Assembly (NCBI GenBank): GCA_017446745.1
Contig: JAFSQF010000082.1
Location: 1 to 48,906 of the forward strand
Length of the DNA stretch: 48,906 nucleotides
DNA from: Bacteroidales bacterium
GTDB taxonomy: Bacteria > Bacteroidota > Bacteroidia > Bacteroidales > P3
Direction of reading: 5' to 3'
Positions 42,342 to 48,906 of the stretch are shown here, piece after piece. Below the pieces are notes generated by a model. It saw nothing but the letters and a program-made list of their open reading frames with translations, did no database searches and was not told the DNA's origin. Positions within the stretch are counted from its first letter, which is position 1. Every line of letters starts with the position of its first letter. Made by a program: the position numbers and the translations under genes.

Positions 42342-44108
42342 ATGAACAACACACTTTTCTCTTTCCCAAAGCCTGAGAATGAACCCGTTCTGGGTTATGC
42401 CCCTGGCAGCCCTGAGCGCAAAAAAATCCGCGAAGCCCTCAACGAGCTCTACAACAAGCAGTATGAGATCTGCCCCATTATCGGTGGCAAGAAAATCAAG
42501 ACCAAAGAGACCGGCACCATCGTGATGCCCACCGAGAACAAACACGTGCTGGCCACCTACTATAAGGTCACCGAGAAAGAGGTGCAGCAGGCCATCGACG
42601 CCGCCATGAAAGCCCACGAGGAATGGGCCAACACCCCCTGGATCGAGCGCGCCAGCGTCATGCTGAAAATCGCCACCCTCATCAGCGGCAAGTATCGTTG
42701 GCTTATCAATGCCGCCACCATGCTTGGACAGGGCAAGACCACTATGCAGGCTGAGATTGACTCGGCATGCGAGCTCGTCGACTTCCTCCGCTACAACGCC
42801 TACTATGCTTCGCAAATCTATAGCGACCAGCCCTGCAGCGACAAGGGCACTCTCAACTATATGACCTACCGCCCCCTCGAGGGCTTCGTCTTCGCCATCA
42901 CCCCCTTCAACTTCACCTCCATCGCCAGCAACCTCTGCCTCAGCCCCGTGCTGATGGGCAACACCTGCATCTGGAAGCCCTCCACCACCGCCATGCTCTC
43001 CAACTATATCCTTATGGATATCTATAAGGAGGCCGGTCTGCCCGACGGCGTGGTCAACTTCCTCCCCGGCAGTGGCGCCCTCATCGGCAAGGTGGCATTC
43101 GCCGACAAGAACCTCGCCGGCGTCCACTTCACCGGCGGCACCAAGACCTTCAACGGCTTCTGGAAATCCATCGGCGACAATATCGCCAACTATCGCACCT
43201 ATCCTAAGATTGTCGGCGAGACGGGCGGCAAGGACTTCATCTTCGCCCACCATTCGGCCAACGCCGCCCAGGTGGCCACGGCTATTGTGCGTGGCGCCTT
43301 CGAGTTCCAGGGTCAGAAATGCTCCGCAGCTTCCCGCGCCTATGTCCCCAAGTCGTTGTGGCCTGAAGTCAAGGAATTGGTGGGCCGTATGCTCGACGAA
43401 ATCAAGGTGGGCGACGTGCGCGACTTCTCCGCTTTCGTCAATGCCGTCATCGACGAGGCTTCGTTCGACAACTGCATGAACTATATCAACCATGCCAAGG
43501 CAAGCAAGGACGCCGAAATCGTCTTCGGCGGCTCGGGCGACAAGTCGGTAGGCTGGTTTATCCAACCCACCGTTATCCTGGCCAAGAAACCCGACTACAA
43601 GTCGATGTGCGAGGAGATCTTCGGACCTATCATCACCATCTTCGTCTACGACGACGACAAGTATGAGGAGACCCTCCACCTCTGCGACACCACCTCGCCC
43701 TACGCCCTCACTGGCGCCATCTTCGCCTCCGACCGCAAAGCCTTGCGCTTGGGCGCCGACATCTTGAAATATGCTGCCGGCAATATCTACTACAACGACA
43801 AGCCCACCGGCGCCGTCGTTGGCCAGCAGCCCTTCGGTGGCGCCCGCGCCAGCGGCACCAACGACAAGGCCGGCTCTTACCTCAACCTGATCCGCTGGAC
43901 CTCGCCTCAGGCTATCAAGGAAACTTTCGACCCCGCCAGCCATTTCAGCTACCCCTTCGTCAGCAACGACGACAACCCCTACGAGGTTGAAGAGGCCGTG
44001 AAGAAGGTGGTGGAAAAGGCCGAAGAGGTGTCTGCAAAGGCCAAGGCCACTGTGAAGGCTGTAAAAGCTAAGGCTACAGCAGCAGCAAAGAGAGTGACCA
44101 AGAAATAA
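42342..44108 (+). CDS. pruA: L-glutamate gamma-semialdehyde dehydrogenase (P5C dehydrogenase)
   Basis: A 588-residue NAD-linked aldehyde dehydrogenase that oxidises glutamate semialdehyde (from P5C) to glutamate, the last step of proline breakdown. Landmarks: FVFAITPFNFTSIASNL, the glycine motif FTGGTKTFN, the VGETGGKDFIF glutamate site, the catalytic cysteine in FEFQGQKCSAASRAY, EEIFGPIITIFVYDD and FGGARASGTNDKAG. The length of the body matches the stand-alone Bacteroidetes enzyme (about 542). The last ~45 residues are extra and lysine/alanine-rich (VVEKAEEVSAKAKATVKAVK, then AKATAAAKRVTKK), like a histone H1 tail. proline dehydrogenase is not next to it. Confidence 0.95.
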   Translation: MNNTLFSFPKPENEPVLGYAPGSPERKKIREALNELYNKQYEICPIIGGKKIKTKETGTIVMPTENKHVLATYYKVTEKEVQQAIDAAMKAHEEWANTPWIERASVMLKIATLISGKYRWLINAATMLGQGKTTMQAEIDSACELVDFLRYNAYYASQIYSDQPCSDKGTLNYMTYRPLEGFVFAITPFNFTSIASNLCLSPVLMGNTCIWKPSTTAMLSNYILMDIYKEAGLPDGVVNFLPGSGALIGKVAFADKNLAGVHFTGGTKTFNGFWKSIGDNIANYRTYPKIVGETGGKDFIFAHHSANAAQVATAIVRGAFEFQGQKCSAASRAYVPKSLWPEVKELVGRMLDEIKVGDVRDFSAFVNAVIDEASFDNCMNYINHAKASKDAEIVFGGSGDKSVGWFIQPTVILAKKPDYKSMCEEIFGPIITIFVYDDDKYEETLHLCDTTSPYALTGAIFASDRKALRLGADILKYAAGNIYYNDKPTGAVVGQQPFGGARASGTNDKAGSYLNLIRWTSPQAIKETFDPASHFSYPFVSNDDNPYEVEEAVKKVVEKAEEVSAKAKATVKAVKAKATAAAKRVTKK

Positions 44109-44137
44109 TTAATGCTCTCTATGTAAATCTTTGCTTT

Positions 44138-44186
44138 AGAAAAGGGGATTGGACATTCCACGGTGTTTGTCCCAATCCCTTTTTTA
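44138..44186 (+). terminator. Terminator after pruA
   Basis: AAAGGGGATTGG pairs with CCAATCCCTTTT, the loop including a second small pairing (ACA/TGT), followed by six T. It begins 30 bases after the stop. Confidence 0.8.
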
Positions 44187-44217
44187 TATTTTATTTTCTT
44201 AATTCTTCGCGTAATGA

Positions 44218-44267
44218 CCACAAAATTGCATTGGCGAAGCTGGGAAGCTTCGCCTCCTACAATTGCG
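44218..44267. repeat. Single R4 hairpin repeat
   Basis: ACCACAAAATTGCATTGGCGAAGC...GCTTCGCCTCCTACAAT, the same unit as in the tandem array at 48507-48852 but in the opposite orientation. Its core GGCGAAGC / GCTTCGCC makes an 8-bp hairpin. Confidence 0.8.
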
Positions 44268-44324
44268 AACAACTTATTGACTTATCTTCGCATGAATGCG
44301 AAAAACTCCTTGATTTATCTTCGC

Positions 44325-45053
44325 ATGAATATTAAAGGAATTATCCTCGCCGCGGTACTTTGCTCTGCTACTTCTGCCTTTTGTCAGACCGAGAGTCTTG
44401 GAAACCGTCTCTTTCCGGCACAGGCCGTGTCGCAATGGAATGCCGGGCTTGCCGGCGGCATCAGCACCAACACCATCGACATCGATGTGGCCTACGCCTC
44501 AGACCTGAGGTATGCCTCATCGAACGGCTTCAATGCCGGTGCCACAGTGGCTTACCATCCCACGGGCTGGCTCTCGTTCAATTCCGGCGTCCTAATGGTA
44601 CAGAAAAACTGGTCTCTTAGCCGGCACAACGCCCAGGTGACCAGCGTGAAAACCAACGCCACCAACAACTACATTGCCCTGCCTCTTGCCATGGAGATCT
44701 CTATGGGCCGCACTTTCAAGGTCTGCGGTTTCTTCGGCGGCTATGTGGGCTATTGGCTCTCCGGCCATCGCGAGGGCAAAAGCCTTTCGGTCTCCTACCT
44801 CGTAAGTGGCGCTTCCGACGACATGAACTACGACGAAGACTACCAATTCAACACCGTGCGCGACAACCGCTTCGACGCCGGCCTCACCTATGGCGTGGCC
44901 CTCCGGTGCGATGTGGCTCGCTTGCTACAGATTTCGGCTGAATTGCGATGGTACTATGGCCTCACCGACCTGCAAAAGAATTATATGGAAAACCTCTTGC
45001 CGCGCTACAACACCACACGTACCATCTCGCTCGGCGTTTCCTATTGGCTATGA
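44325..45053 (+). CDS. Outer-membrane beta-barrel protein
   Basis: A 242-residue exported protein. The ATG at 44325 gives the signal MNIKGIILAAVLCSATSAFC with cleavage likely before QTES; an in-frame ATG at 44292 would add 11 residues and cannot be excluded. The mature part alternates hydrophobic residues as in a small 8-10 strand barrel (WNAGLAGGISTNTIDIDVAY; GFNAGATVAYHPTGWLSFNSGVL; FFGGYVGYWLSG) and ends with aromatic LGVSYWL, the usual barrel-insertion end. It resembles PorT-like barrels in general build only. Ligand or role unknown. Confidence 0.78.
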   Translation: MNIKGIILAAVLCSATSAFCQTESLGNRLFPAQAVSQWNAGLAGGISTNTIDIDVAYASDLRYASSNGFNAGATVAYHPTGWLSFNSGVLMVQKNWSLSRHNAQVTSVKTNATNNYIALPLAMEISMGRTFKVCGFFGGYVGYWLSGHREGKSLSVSYLVSGASDDMNYDEDYQFNTVRDNRFDAGLTYGVALRCDVARLLQISAELRWYYGLTDLQKNYMENLLPRYNTTRTISLGVSYWL

Positions 45054-45144
45054 CATTGATATGCGGCCCCCCCCGCGGCAGCAGATGAACTCATAGAACC
45101 CACAAAAATACTTTTTTTTAAACCTAATCTATCAATCCTTTTCA

Positions 45145-46347
45145 GTGAAAAAATATATTCTTCCCCTTGTTGCTTTATTGCTGCTCCTCAGCTCATGCCG
45201 CAAGGAAAAACTTGAAATCGTCAACCCTCACCATCGCCGTGTGGATAACTTCACCCAACAATTCGAAGCCGTATGGACCGGCATCGACTATGGCTACCTT
45301 TTCTGGGACCGCGACACCGTCGACTGGGATGCCCGCCACGACGAGTTGCTTCCTATTTTCCAGGACTTCGACTCCCGTAGGAATGTCAGCGACGATGAGG
45401 TGGCCATGGCCTATCAACAACTGGTACGTGGCTTGCTGGACCATCACATGCAGGTGTCGGTGAGGAACCTGCTGACTGGCCATGAATTCTCCGTTGACCC
45501 TGCAATTTTCGAGGTCCCTTCCCGCCCGTATTACCACTACACCTATCTATATAACCAGATAGATATTCTTAAATCTTTGCCGGGCATCACCGATTTCACC
45601 GAAGGCACTGGCAGCACACGCGTATACACTGCCCTGCTGCCAGGTACGGGCGACAAGAAAATTGCCTATCTCCGTTTCACAAATTTCTACCTCACCTACC
45701 AGTGCTATGGCAACTACAACGGCTGGCTGCCCCTGCGCAAATTCTTCGGCAACGACCCCATTAACGGTGTCACCGACGGATGGGCCGGGAGCGACGATGT
45801 CGAGGCCATTATCATCGATGTGCGCGGCAACGGCGGCGGCATGCTGCAAGACCTCAGGACTTTCATGGGTGCTCTGGCACCGTCGCGCCTCGATCTGGGT
45901 TATTCGCGCACCAAGGAGGGCCTCGGACGGCTGGACTACAGTGCCTGGACACCTTTCTTTATCGACCCTCCGGCCAACCATCTCGACGGCAGCAAGAAAA
46001 TCGTGCTCCTCACCGATGTCAACTCCGTCAGCTGCTCCGAAATAACGGCATTGATGGTGCAGGCTATCCCTAATGCCGTCGTGATTGGCGAACGCACCTA
46101 CGGCGCCACGTGCCCCCTTATCGACGGAGGCAACGATATGCTCTATAGCGGCGTGTTCGGCGACCTGGAGAAGTATGGCTACTACGTCTATACCAGCAAT
46201 TTCGATTTGGTTGACAAAAACTTCTACTCGCATGAGGGTGTCGGCGTGGAACCCGACATCGAATGCCTCTTCGACATCGAGGCCCTTGCCGATGGCCACG
46301 ACAACCAGCTCGACCGCGCCCTGGAATTCATACGCTCAGGGAAGTGA
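45145..46347 (+). CDS. S41-family peptidase lipoprotein
   Basis: A 400-residue surface or periplasmic lipoprotein starting at GTG 45145 (signal KKYILPLVALLLLLSSC, lipid cysteine 18). The N-terminal part (HRRVDNFTQQFEAVWTGIDYGYLFWDRDTVDWD) is typical of tricorn-core-like S41 proteins in Bacteroidetes. The catalytic region has AIIIDVRGNGGG, VLLTDVNSVSCSEITALMVQ with the likely nucleophile Ser of SCSE, and VVIGERTYGATCPL, which lacks the GK lysine of Ser-Lys type CtpA proteases. It may thus use the tricorn-type residue set or be altered. No PDZ domain is obvious. Confidence 0.82.
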   Translation: MKKYILPLVALLLLLSSCRKEKLEIVNPHHRRVDNFTQQFEAVWTGIDYGYLFWDRDTVDWDARHDELLPIFQDFDSRRNVSDDEVAMAYQQLVRGLLDHHMQVSVRNLLTGHEFSVDPAIFEVPSRPYYHYTYLYNQIDILKSLPGITDFTEGTGSTRVYTALLPGTGDKKIAYLRFTNFYLTYQCYGNYNGWLPLRKFFGNDPINGVTDGWAGSDDVEAIIIDVRGNGGGMLQDLRTFMGALAPSRLDLGYSRTKEGLGRLDYSAWTPFFIDPPANHLDGSKKIVLLTDVNSVSCSEITALMVQAIPNAVVIGERTYGATCPLIDGGNDMLYSGVFGDLEKYGYYVYTSNFDLVDKNFYSHEGVGVEPDIECLFDIEALADGHDNQLDRALEFIRSGK

Positions 46348-46397
46348 TACCTCTCATGGCCTATAGTGGGGAAAGTGAACTCTTTCAGTAGAATACC

Positions 46398-46454
46398 GGT
46401 ACGCGGGCGTCCCCGCCTGCGAAGAAAATGGTACGCGGGCGTCCCCGCCTGCGA
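46398..46454. repeat. R1 palindromic repeat, two copies
   Basis: Units begin at 46398 and 46430 (period 32), between the S41 peptidase and the converging BtuF-like gene, about 370 bases from the copy that lies within that gene. Confidence 0.85.
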
Positions 46455-46461
46455 ATGACAC

Positions 46462-47385
46462 TCATTCCGCGGTACTGCGAAATGCTTTGCTGAGGCGCAG
46501 GATAACATCGACGTTGCGTGGCACCTGGAGGTCAAGGATGCCGTCCTCAAGCGCTATGGTGCGCCCTTGCCTTACGGCACTGAGCTGGCTGTAGGGCGTT
46601 GCACGGCAAAAGCTTGCACTGTCTTCACGGCGAATCAGGATGAAGTCGGGGTCGGACTGCATCAACGCCTCGACGCTGAAAGTCCACCCCTTGCTTTCTT
46701 TGGCTATGTTCGCGCCTCCGGCCATCTCTATGATGTCGTTGATGAAAGTGTTGCCACCGGCTGTGAAATTGCCGCCGCTGCCATACCCTACAACGTAATA
46801 AACCGTGGGCTTCGTATGCCGCGTTTGGTACGCGGGCGTCTCCGCCAGCGTTGACATTGAGGATTGCTGATTAAGCAAAGTGTCAACCCTGGCTCTGAGA
46901 ACGCGGTTCAGACTGTCGGCCTGTTGGCTGTGACCCACCAAACCGCCGATTTTCGCAATATTTTCGTAGAGGGCATCGAAATGCTGCTTCTCTATCACCG
47001 AGACGAGAGGGACACCCATCGTGGCGAACTGCTCAACGATTTTGCGCGGCACCATCGAGCCGCTGATGATGAGGTCGGGACGGCAGGAGAGCACTTTCTC
47101 CACGTTGAGGTTGCTGATGCCACCAATATTCTCTATCCCTCTGGCCTCCGGGGGAAAAAGGCAGAACTCGGTGCGCCCCACCAGCAGGCTGTCGGCCCCC
47201 AAGGCGAACATTATCTCTGTCACTGCCGGCGAGAGGCTTACCACACGGCGCGGATGGGTCGGCACGGCTACCGTTTGGCCGTAGTCGTCGGTGTATTCAT
47301 AGGTTTCTTGTGCCTGGTTGGCGGTGTGCTGCTTGCAGCTTGCCAAAAATAAGAAGATAAGGGATATAATAAAGATTTTTTTCAT
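46462..47385 (-). CDS. BtuF-like ABC-transporter substrate-binding lipoprotein with an inserted repeat
   Basis: A 307-residue periplasmic binding protein of the cobalamin/haem/iron-siderophore class (signal MKKIFIISLIFLFLASC, lipid cysteine 17). Family features: TYEYTDDYGQTVAVPTHPRRVVSLSPAVTEIMFALG, VEKVLSCRPDLIISG and a C-terminal WTFSVEALMQSDPDFIL. BtuF-type B12 binding is the closest match but haem or siderophore uptake is possible. Residues about 178-190 (STLAETPAYQTRH) are encoded by an R1 palindromic repeat at 46827-46850, in frame, at a lobe position where such proteins normally have a short loop. No permease or ATPase gene is adjacent and no cobalamin riboswitch is visible upstream. 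Confidence 0.85.
   Translation of the reverse strand: MKKIFIISLIFLFLASCKQHTANQAQETYEYTDDYGQTVAVPTHPRRVVSLSPAVTEIMFALGADSLLVGRTEFCLFPPEARGIENIGGISNLNVEKVLSCRPDLIISGSMVPRKIVEQFATMGVPLVSVIEKQHFDALYENIAKIGGLVGHSQQADSLNRVLRARVDTLLNQQSSMSTLAETPAYQTRHTKPTVYYVVGYGSGGNFTAGGNTFINDIIEMAGGANIAKESKGWTFSVEALMQSDPDFILIRREDSASFCRATPYSQLSAVRQGRTIALEDGILDLQVPRNVDVILRLSKAFRSTAE
46827..46850. repeat. R1 repeat inside the BtuF-like coding sequence
   Basis: GGTACGCGGGCGTC followed by TCCGCCAGCG, one unit with two changes from the consensus. It is kept in frame and translated on the minus strand as LAETPAYQ. Confidence 0.85.
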
Positions 47386-47401
47386 AATACATTTATTTTA
47401 T

Positions 47402-47508
47402 GCACACGAGGACGTGTGCCGTTCGACAGGGGTGTGCACACGAGAACACGCGCTGTCAGACAGGGGTATGCCGCGGGAATGCGTGCTGTCCGGCAGGGGA
47501 GGGGGACA
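47402..47508. repeat. Degenerate ~35-bp tandem repeat
   Basis: Three diverged units of the type CACACGAGGACGTGTGC...GACAGGGGTGTGC fill the gap between the BtuF-like gene and the small gene at 47528. They could form weak hairpins (CACACGAGGACGTGTG). No gene. Confidence 0.55.
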
Positions 47509-47527
47509 GCCTAACAATTCGGACCTT

Positions 47528-47707
47528 TCAATTGTTGGATTTTAATTTGCGGAGCAGGTAGCGTGCTGAATATTCTTTTATCTGCCCGCCGTTCATGGTC
47601 ACCACGGTGCTATTGTGGAGGGCTTTCTCGCGTAGCATGCGCTCCTCGGCTTGCTGAAGCCCGAGGCAGATGCGCTCTCGCAAATCGTTGATTTCTTCTT
47701 GTGACAT
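47528..47707 (-). CDS. Small protein downstream of the zeta-toxin-like gene, possible partner
   Basis: 59 residues from the ATG at 47707, which was chosen over a longer frame overlapping the upstream gene: MSQEEINDLRERICLGLQQA, then ERMLREKALHNSTVVTMNGG and a lysine-rich end. Charged, helical, cytosolic. Unknown family. Lying 31 bases after the kinase gene and on the same strand, it could be an antitoxin or another partner of that protein; this rests on position and size alone. Confidence 0.6.
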   Translation of the reverse strand: MSQEEINDLRERICLGLQQAEERMLREKALHNSTVVTMNGGQIKEYSARYLLRKLKSNN

Positions 47708-47738
47708 TATCGTGTAAGGTTTTATGTTTTTACTTTCG

Positions 47739-48338
47739 TTAGCGCTGCGGCTTGGTGGTATCGACTGCCGACTGCATTTGCTTGTATAAGACGTTGTCAA
47801 TCACGTGTGTTTCCATGCCTATGCCACCTTCGGCTATCAGCACCCGCGAGGGTTGGCTGTTGTCGAAGAGCATCCAATAGTCCACTATGGGCATGTAAAG
47901 ATTGAAGAGGTTGTTGATTCCCGAACGGTAGCGCCGGCGTAGCACGTTGGTGGCGATGTTGTGTCCGCCTTCCTGCACCCGTTTGGCCACTCGCAACTCG
48001 GCCAACTCGGGGCTCTGAAGCCAGAAATAGATGAGGCTCACCTTGTAGCCCAGCTTGTGGGCATTGGCCACCAACGAGGTGTAGGACCGTGTGGCCAGCG
48101 TGGTCTCCAGTGCGAAGCTCTCCTTGGCCCCAAGCAACTCGTTGATGCGCCCCACCATGAGGCGGCCGGCCTTGATGGCCATGCTCTCGGGATTGAAGGG
48201 TGAGAGCCCCTTGGCTATCTCGTCGGCATTGACGAATTCGCGGCATTGCAGTATCTCCGGCAGTATGGTGTACGATGCAGTGGTCTTCCCGGCCCCATTG
48301 CATCCAGCTATGATATAAAGCCTCGAATCCAAGTCCAT
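47739..48338 (-). CDS. Zeta-toxin-like P-loop kinase
   Basis: A 199-residue P-loop protein of the zeta-toxin/UDP-N-acetylglucosamine kinase-like group. Walker A is AGCNGAGKTT (11-20), followed by FVNADEIAKGLSPFNPE with the acidic residue expected to act as base, ALETTLATRSY, and an arginine-rich RVQEGGHNIATNVLRRRYRSGI. Zeta toxins phosphorylate cell-wall precursors; chromosomal relatives like this one may be toxins or housekeeping kinases. A classical epsilon antitoxin is not recognised; the small gene downstream is a candidate partner. Confidence 0.82.
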   Translation of the reverse strand: MDLDSRLYIIAGCNGAGKTTASYTILPEILQCREFVNADEIAKGLSPFNPESMAIKAGRLMVGRINELLGAKESFALETTLATRSYTSLVANAHKLGYKVSLIYFWLQSPELAELRVAKRVQEGGHNIATNVLRRRYRSGINNLFNLYMPIVDYWMLFDNSQPSRVLIAEGGIGMETHVIDNVLYKQMQSAVDTTKPQR

Positions 48339-48431
48339 TTAATCGTTTTTTGTTGTTCCTTTAAACAGTTGTTTTGTTGTAATTTTCTTAAATTCAGTTC
48401 GGTATATTTATATTTCATTCCATTTCGGTAG

Positions 48432-48440
48432 GCAAAGATA
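48432..48440 (-). promoter_or_regulatory. -7 promoter element for the zeta-toxin-like gene
   Basis: The minus strand reads TATCTTTGC about 95 bases before the start at 48338, matching TAnnTTTG. Confidence 0.55.
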
Positions 48441-48500
48441 CTGTTTTACTCTGAATTGCAAAAATTTTTAACAATTACATTCCTCCCTTGAACTTCGTAA

Positions 48501-48890
48501 TCACTCCAGCTTCGCCAATGCAATTTTGAGGTCAACGCCTCCGCGTGTTGCATTGTAGGAGGCGAAGCTTCCCAGCTTCGCCAATGCAATTTTGTGATCA
48601 ACGCCTCCGCGCATTGCATTGTAGGAGGCGAAGCTTCCCAGCTTCGCCAATGCAATTTTGTGGTCAACGCCTCCGCGCATTACATTGTAGGAGGCGAAGC
48701 TTCCCAGCTTCGCCAATGCAATTTTGTGGTCAACGCCTCCGCGCGTAGCATTGTAGGAGGCGAAGCTTCCCAGCTTCGCCAATGCAATTTTGTGGTCAAC
48801 GCCTCCGCGCGTTGCATTGTAGGAGGCGAAGCTTCCCAGCTTCGCCAATGCGAATACCATTTGTCTAAGTGTCTCCAAAACTTTTTTCAT
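48501..48890 (-). other. Reading frame through the 66-bp array (22-residue repeats), status unclear
   Basis: Because 66 is a multiple of three, a frame stays open through the array from an ATG at 48890. It begins MKKVLETLRQMVFALAKLGS and repeats a 22-residue unit (DHKIALAKLGSFASYNATRG plus GV). The repeat also occurs singly outside any gene, so the frame is most likely a by-product, but a translated repeat protein cannot be excluded. The upstream region is cut by the window edge. Confidence 0.3.
48507..48852. repeat. R4 tandem array, 66-bp units with hairpin core
   Basis: Five units begin with TTGTAGGAGGCGAAGC at 48553, 48619, 48685, 48751 and 48817, exactly 66 bases apart, plus a partial unit at 48507-48552. 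Each contains GGCGAAGC...GCTTCGCC (8-bp hairpin) and a variable GCATTGCA/GCATTACA/GCGTAGCA segment. Single units in the other orientation lie at 41495-41562 and 44218-44267. Confidence 0.9.
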
Positions 48891-48906
48891 CTTAGCTTTA
48901 ACCCAC

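Noticed and set aside
47386-47527. Cobalamin riboswitch for the BtuF-like gene
   Set aside because: The leader is short, AT-rich or filled with a degenerate repeat, and I see no B12-box-like sequence.
48507-48852. Possible CRISPR array
   Set aside because: The 66-bp units are nearly identical along their whole length, so there are no spacers.

Overview
The window looks like a Bacteroidales chromosome fragment, probably from a metagenome and possibly gut-associated. The basis is the gene set (SufB, PruA, a GH3/beta-lactamase fusion, C-GCAxxG-C-C protein, many lipoproteins with loose lipoboxes), promoter elements of the Bacteroidetes -7 type (TAnnTTTG) in front of many genes, scarce Shine-Dalgarno sites and heavy use of short palindromic repeats between genes. 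The first ~850 bases do not fit. They hold a piece of a Clostridia-like mnmE with different codon use that is cut in the G domain, so this edge is probably a chimeric contig join.

Layout. 1-0.85 kb: foreign-looking mnmE fragment. 1.2-11.5 kb: aroA, a small lipoprotein, a GH3 plus serine hydrolase fusion, an acetyl-CoA hydrolase/transferase and a one-polypeptide amino-acid ABC importer (permease + binding protein + ATPase), separated by palindromic repeat arrays. 11.7-24.8 kb: an accessory island. It holds an IS1634-type transposase remnant, a wrecked type I restriction locus (hsdS fragment, intact-looking fic, hsdM with two in-frame internal deletions), a WYL regulator divergent from a rightward gene set (unknown protein, GyrA-tower-like small protein, PD-(D/E)XK nuclease-like protein, RNase J-like metallo-beta-lactamase, metallophosphoesterase), an AbiEi/AbiEii toxin-antitoxin pair, an ISAs1 element with an internally deleted transposase and a GLUG-repeat pseudogene cut by that element. 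Two 134-bp direct repeats (13934-14067 and 20396-20529) bracket the WYL/nuclease segment.

24.8-48.9 kb: mostly housekeeping and surface genes. They are a lipoprotein, dnaK, sufB-trmH-(C-GCAxxG-C-C)-CoA transferase, an HD phosphohydrolase, an OmpA-like lipoprotein with a long coiled coil, a ClC channel, rhodanese-xseA-xseB, two zinc-ribbon proteins (SPFH and Tim44-like), a small lipoprotein, pruA with a basic tail, an outer-membrane barrel, an S41 peptidase, a BtuF-like binding protein and a zeta-toxin-like kinase with a small partner. The window ends in a 66-bp tandem repeat array.

The best candidate for an undescribed system is the WYL-flanked nuclease / RNase J-like / phosphoesterase set at 15.0-19.8 kb. 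It sits among known defence genes, its last three genes overlap, and it carries three predicted nucleic-acid or nucleotide hydrolases. Other items of note are the permuted binding-protein domain inside the fused ABC importer, a mobile palindromic repeat that has entered the coding sequence of the BtuF-like gene, and a run of clean in-frame deletions in island genes. I saw no rRNA, tRNA or CRISPR array.
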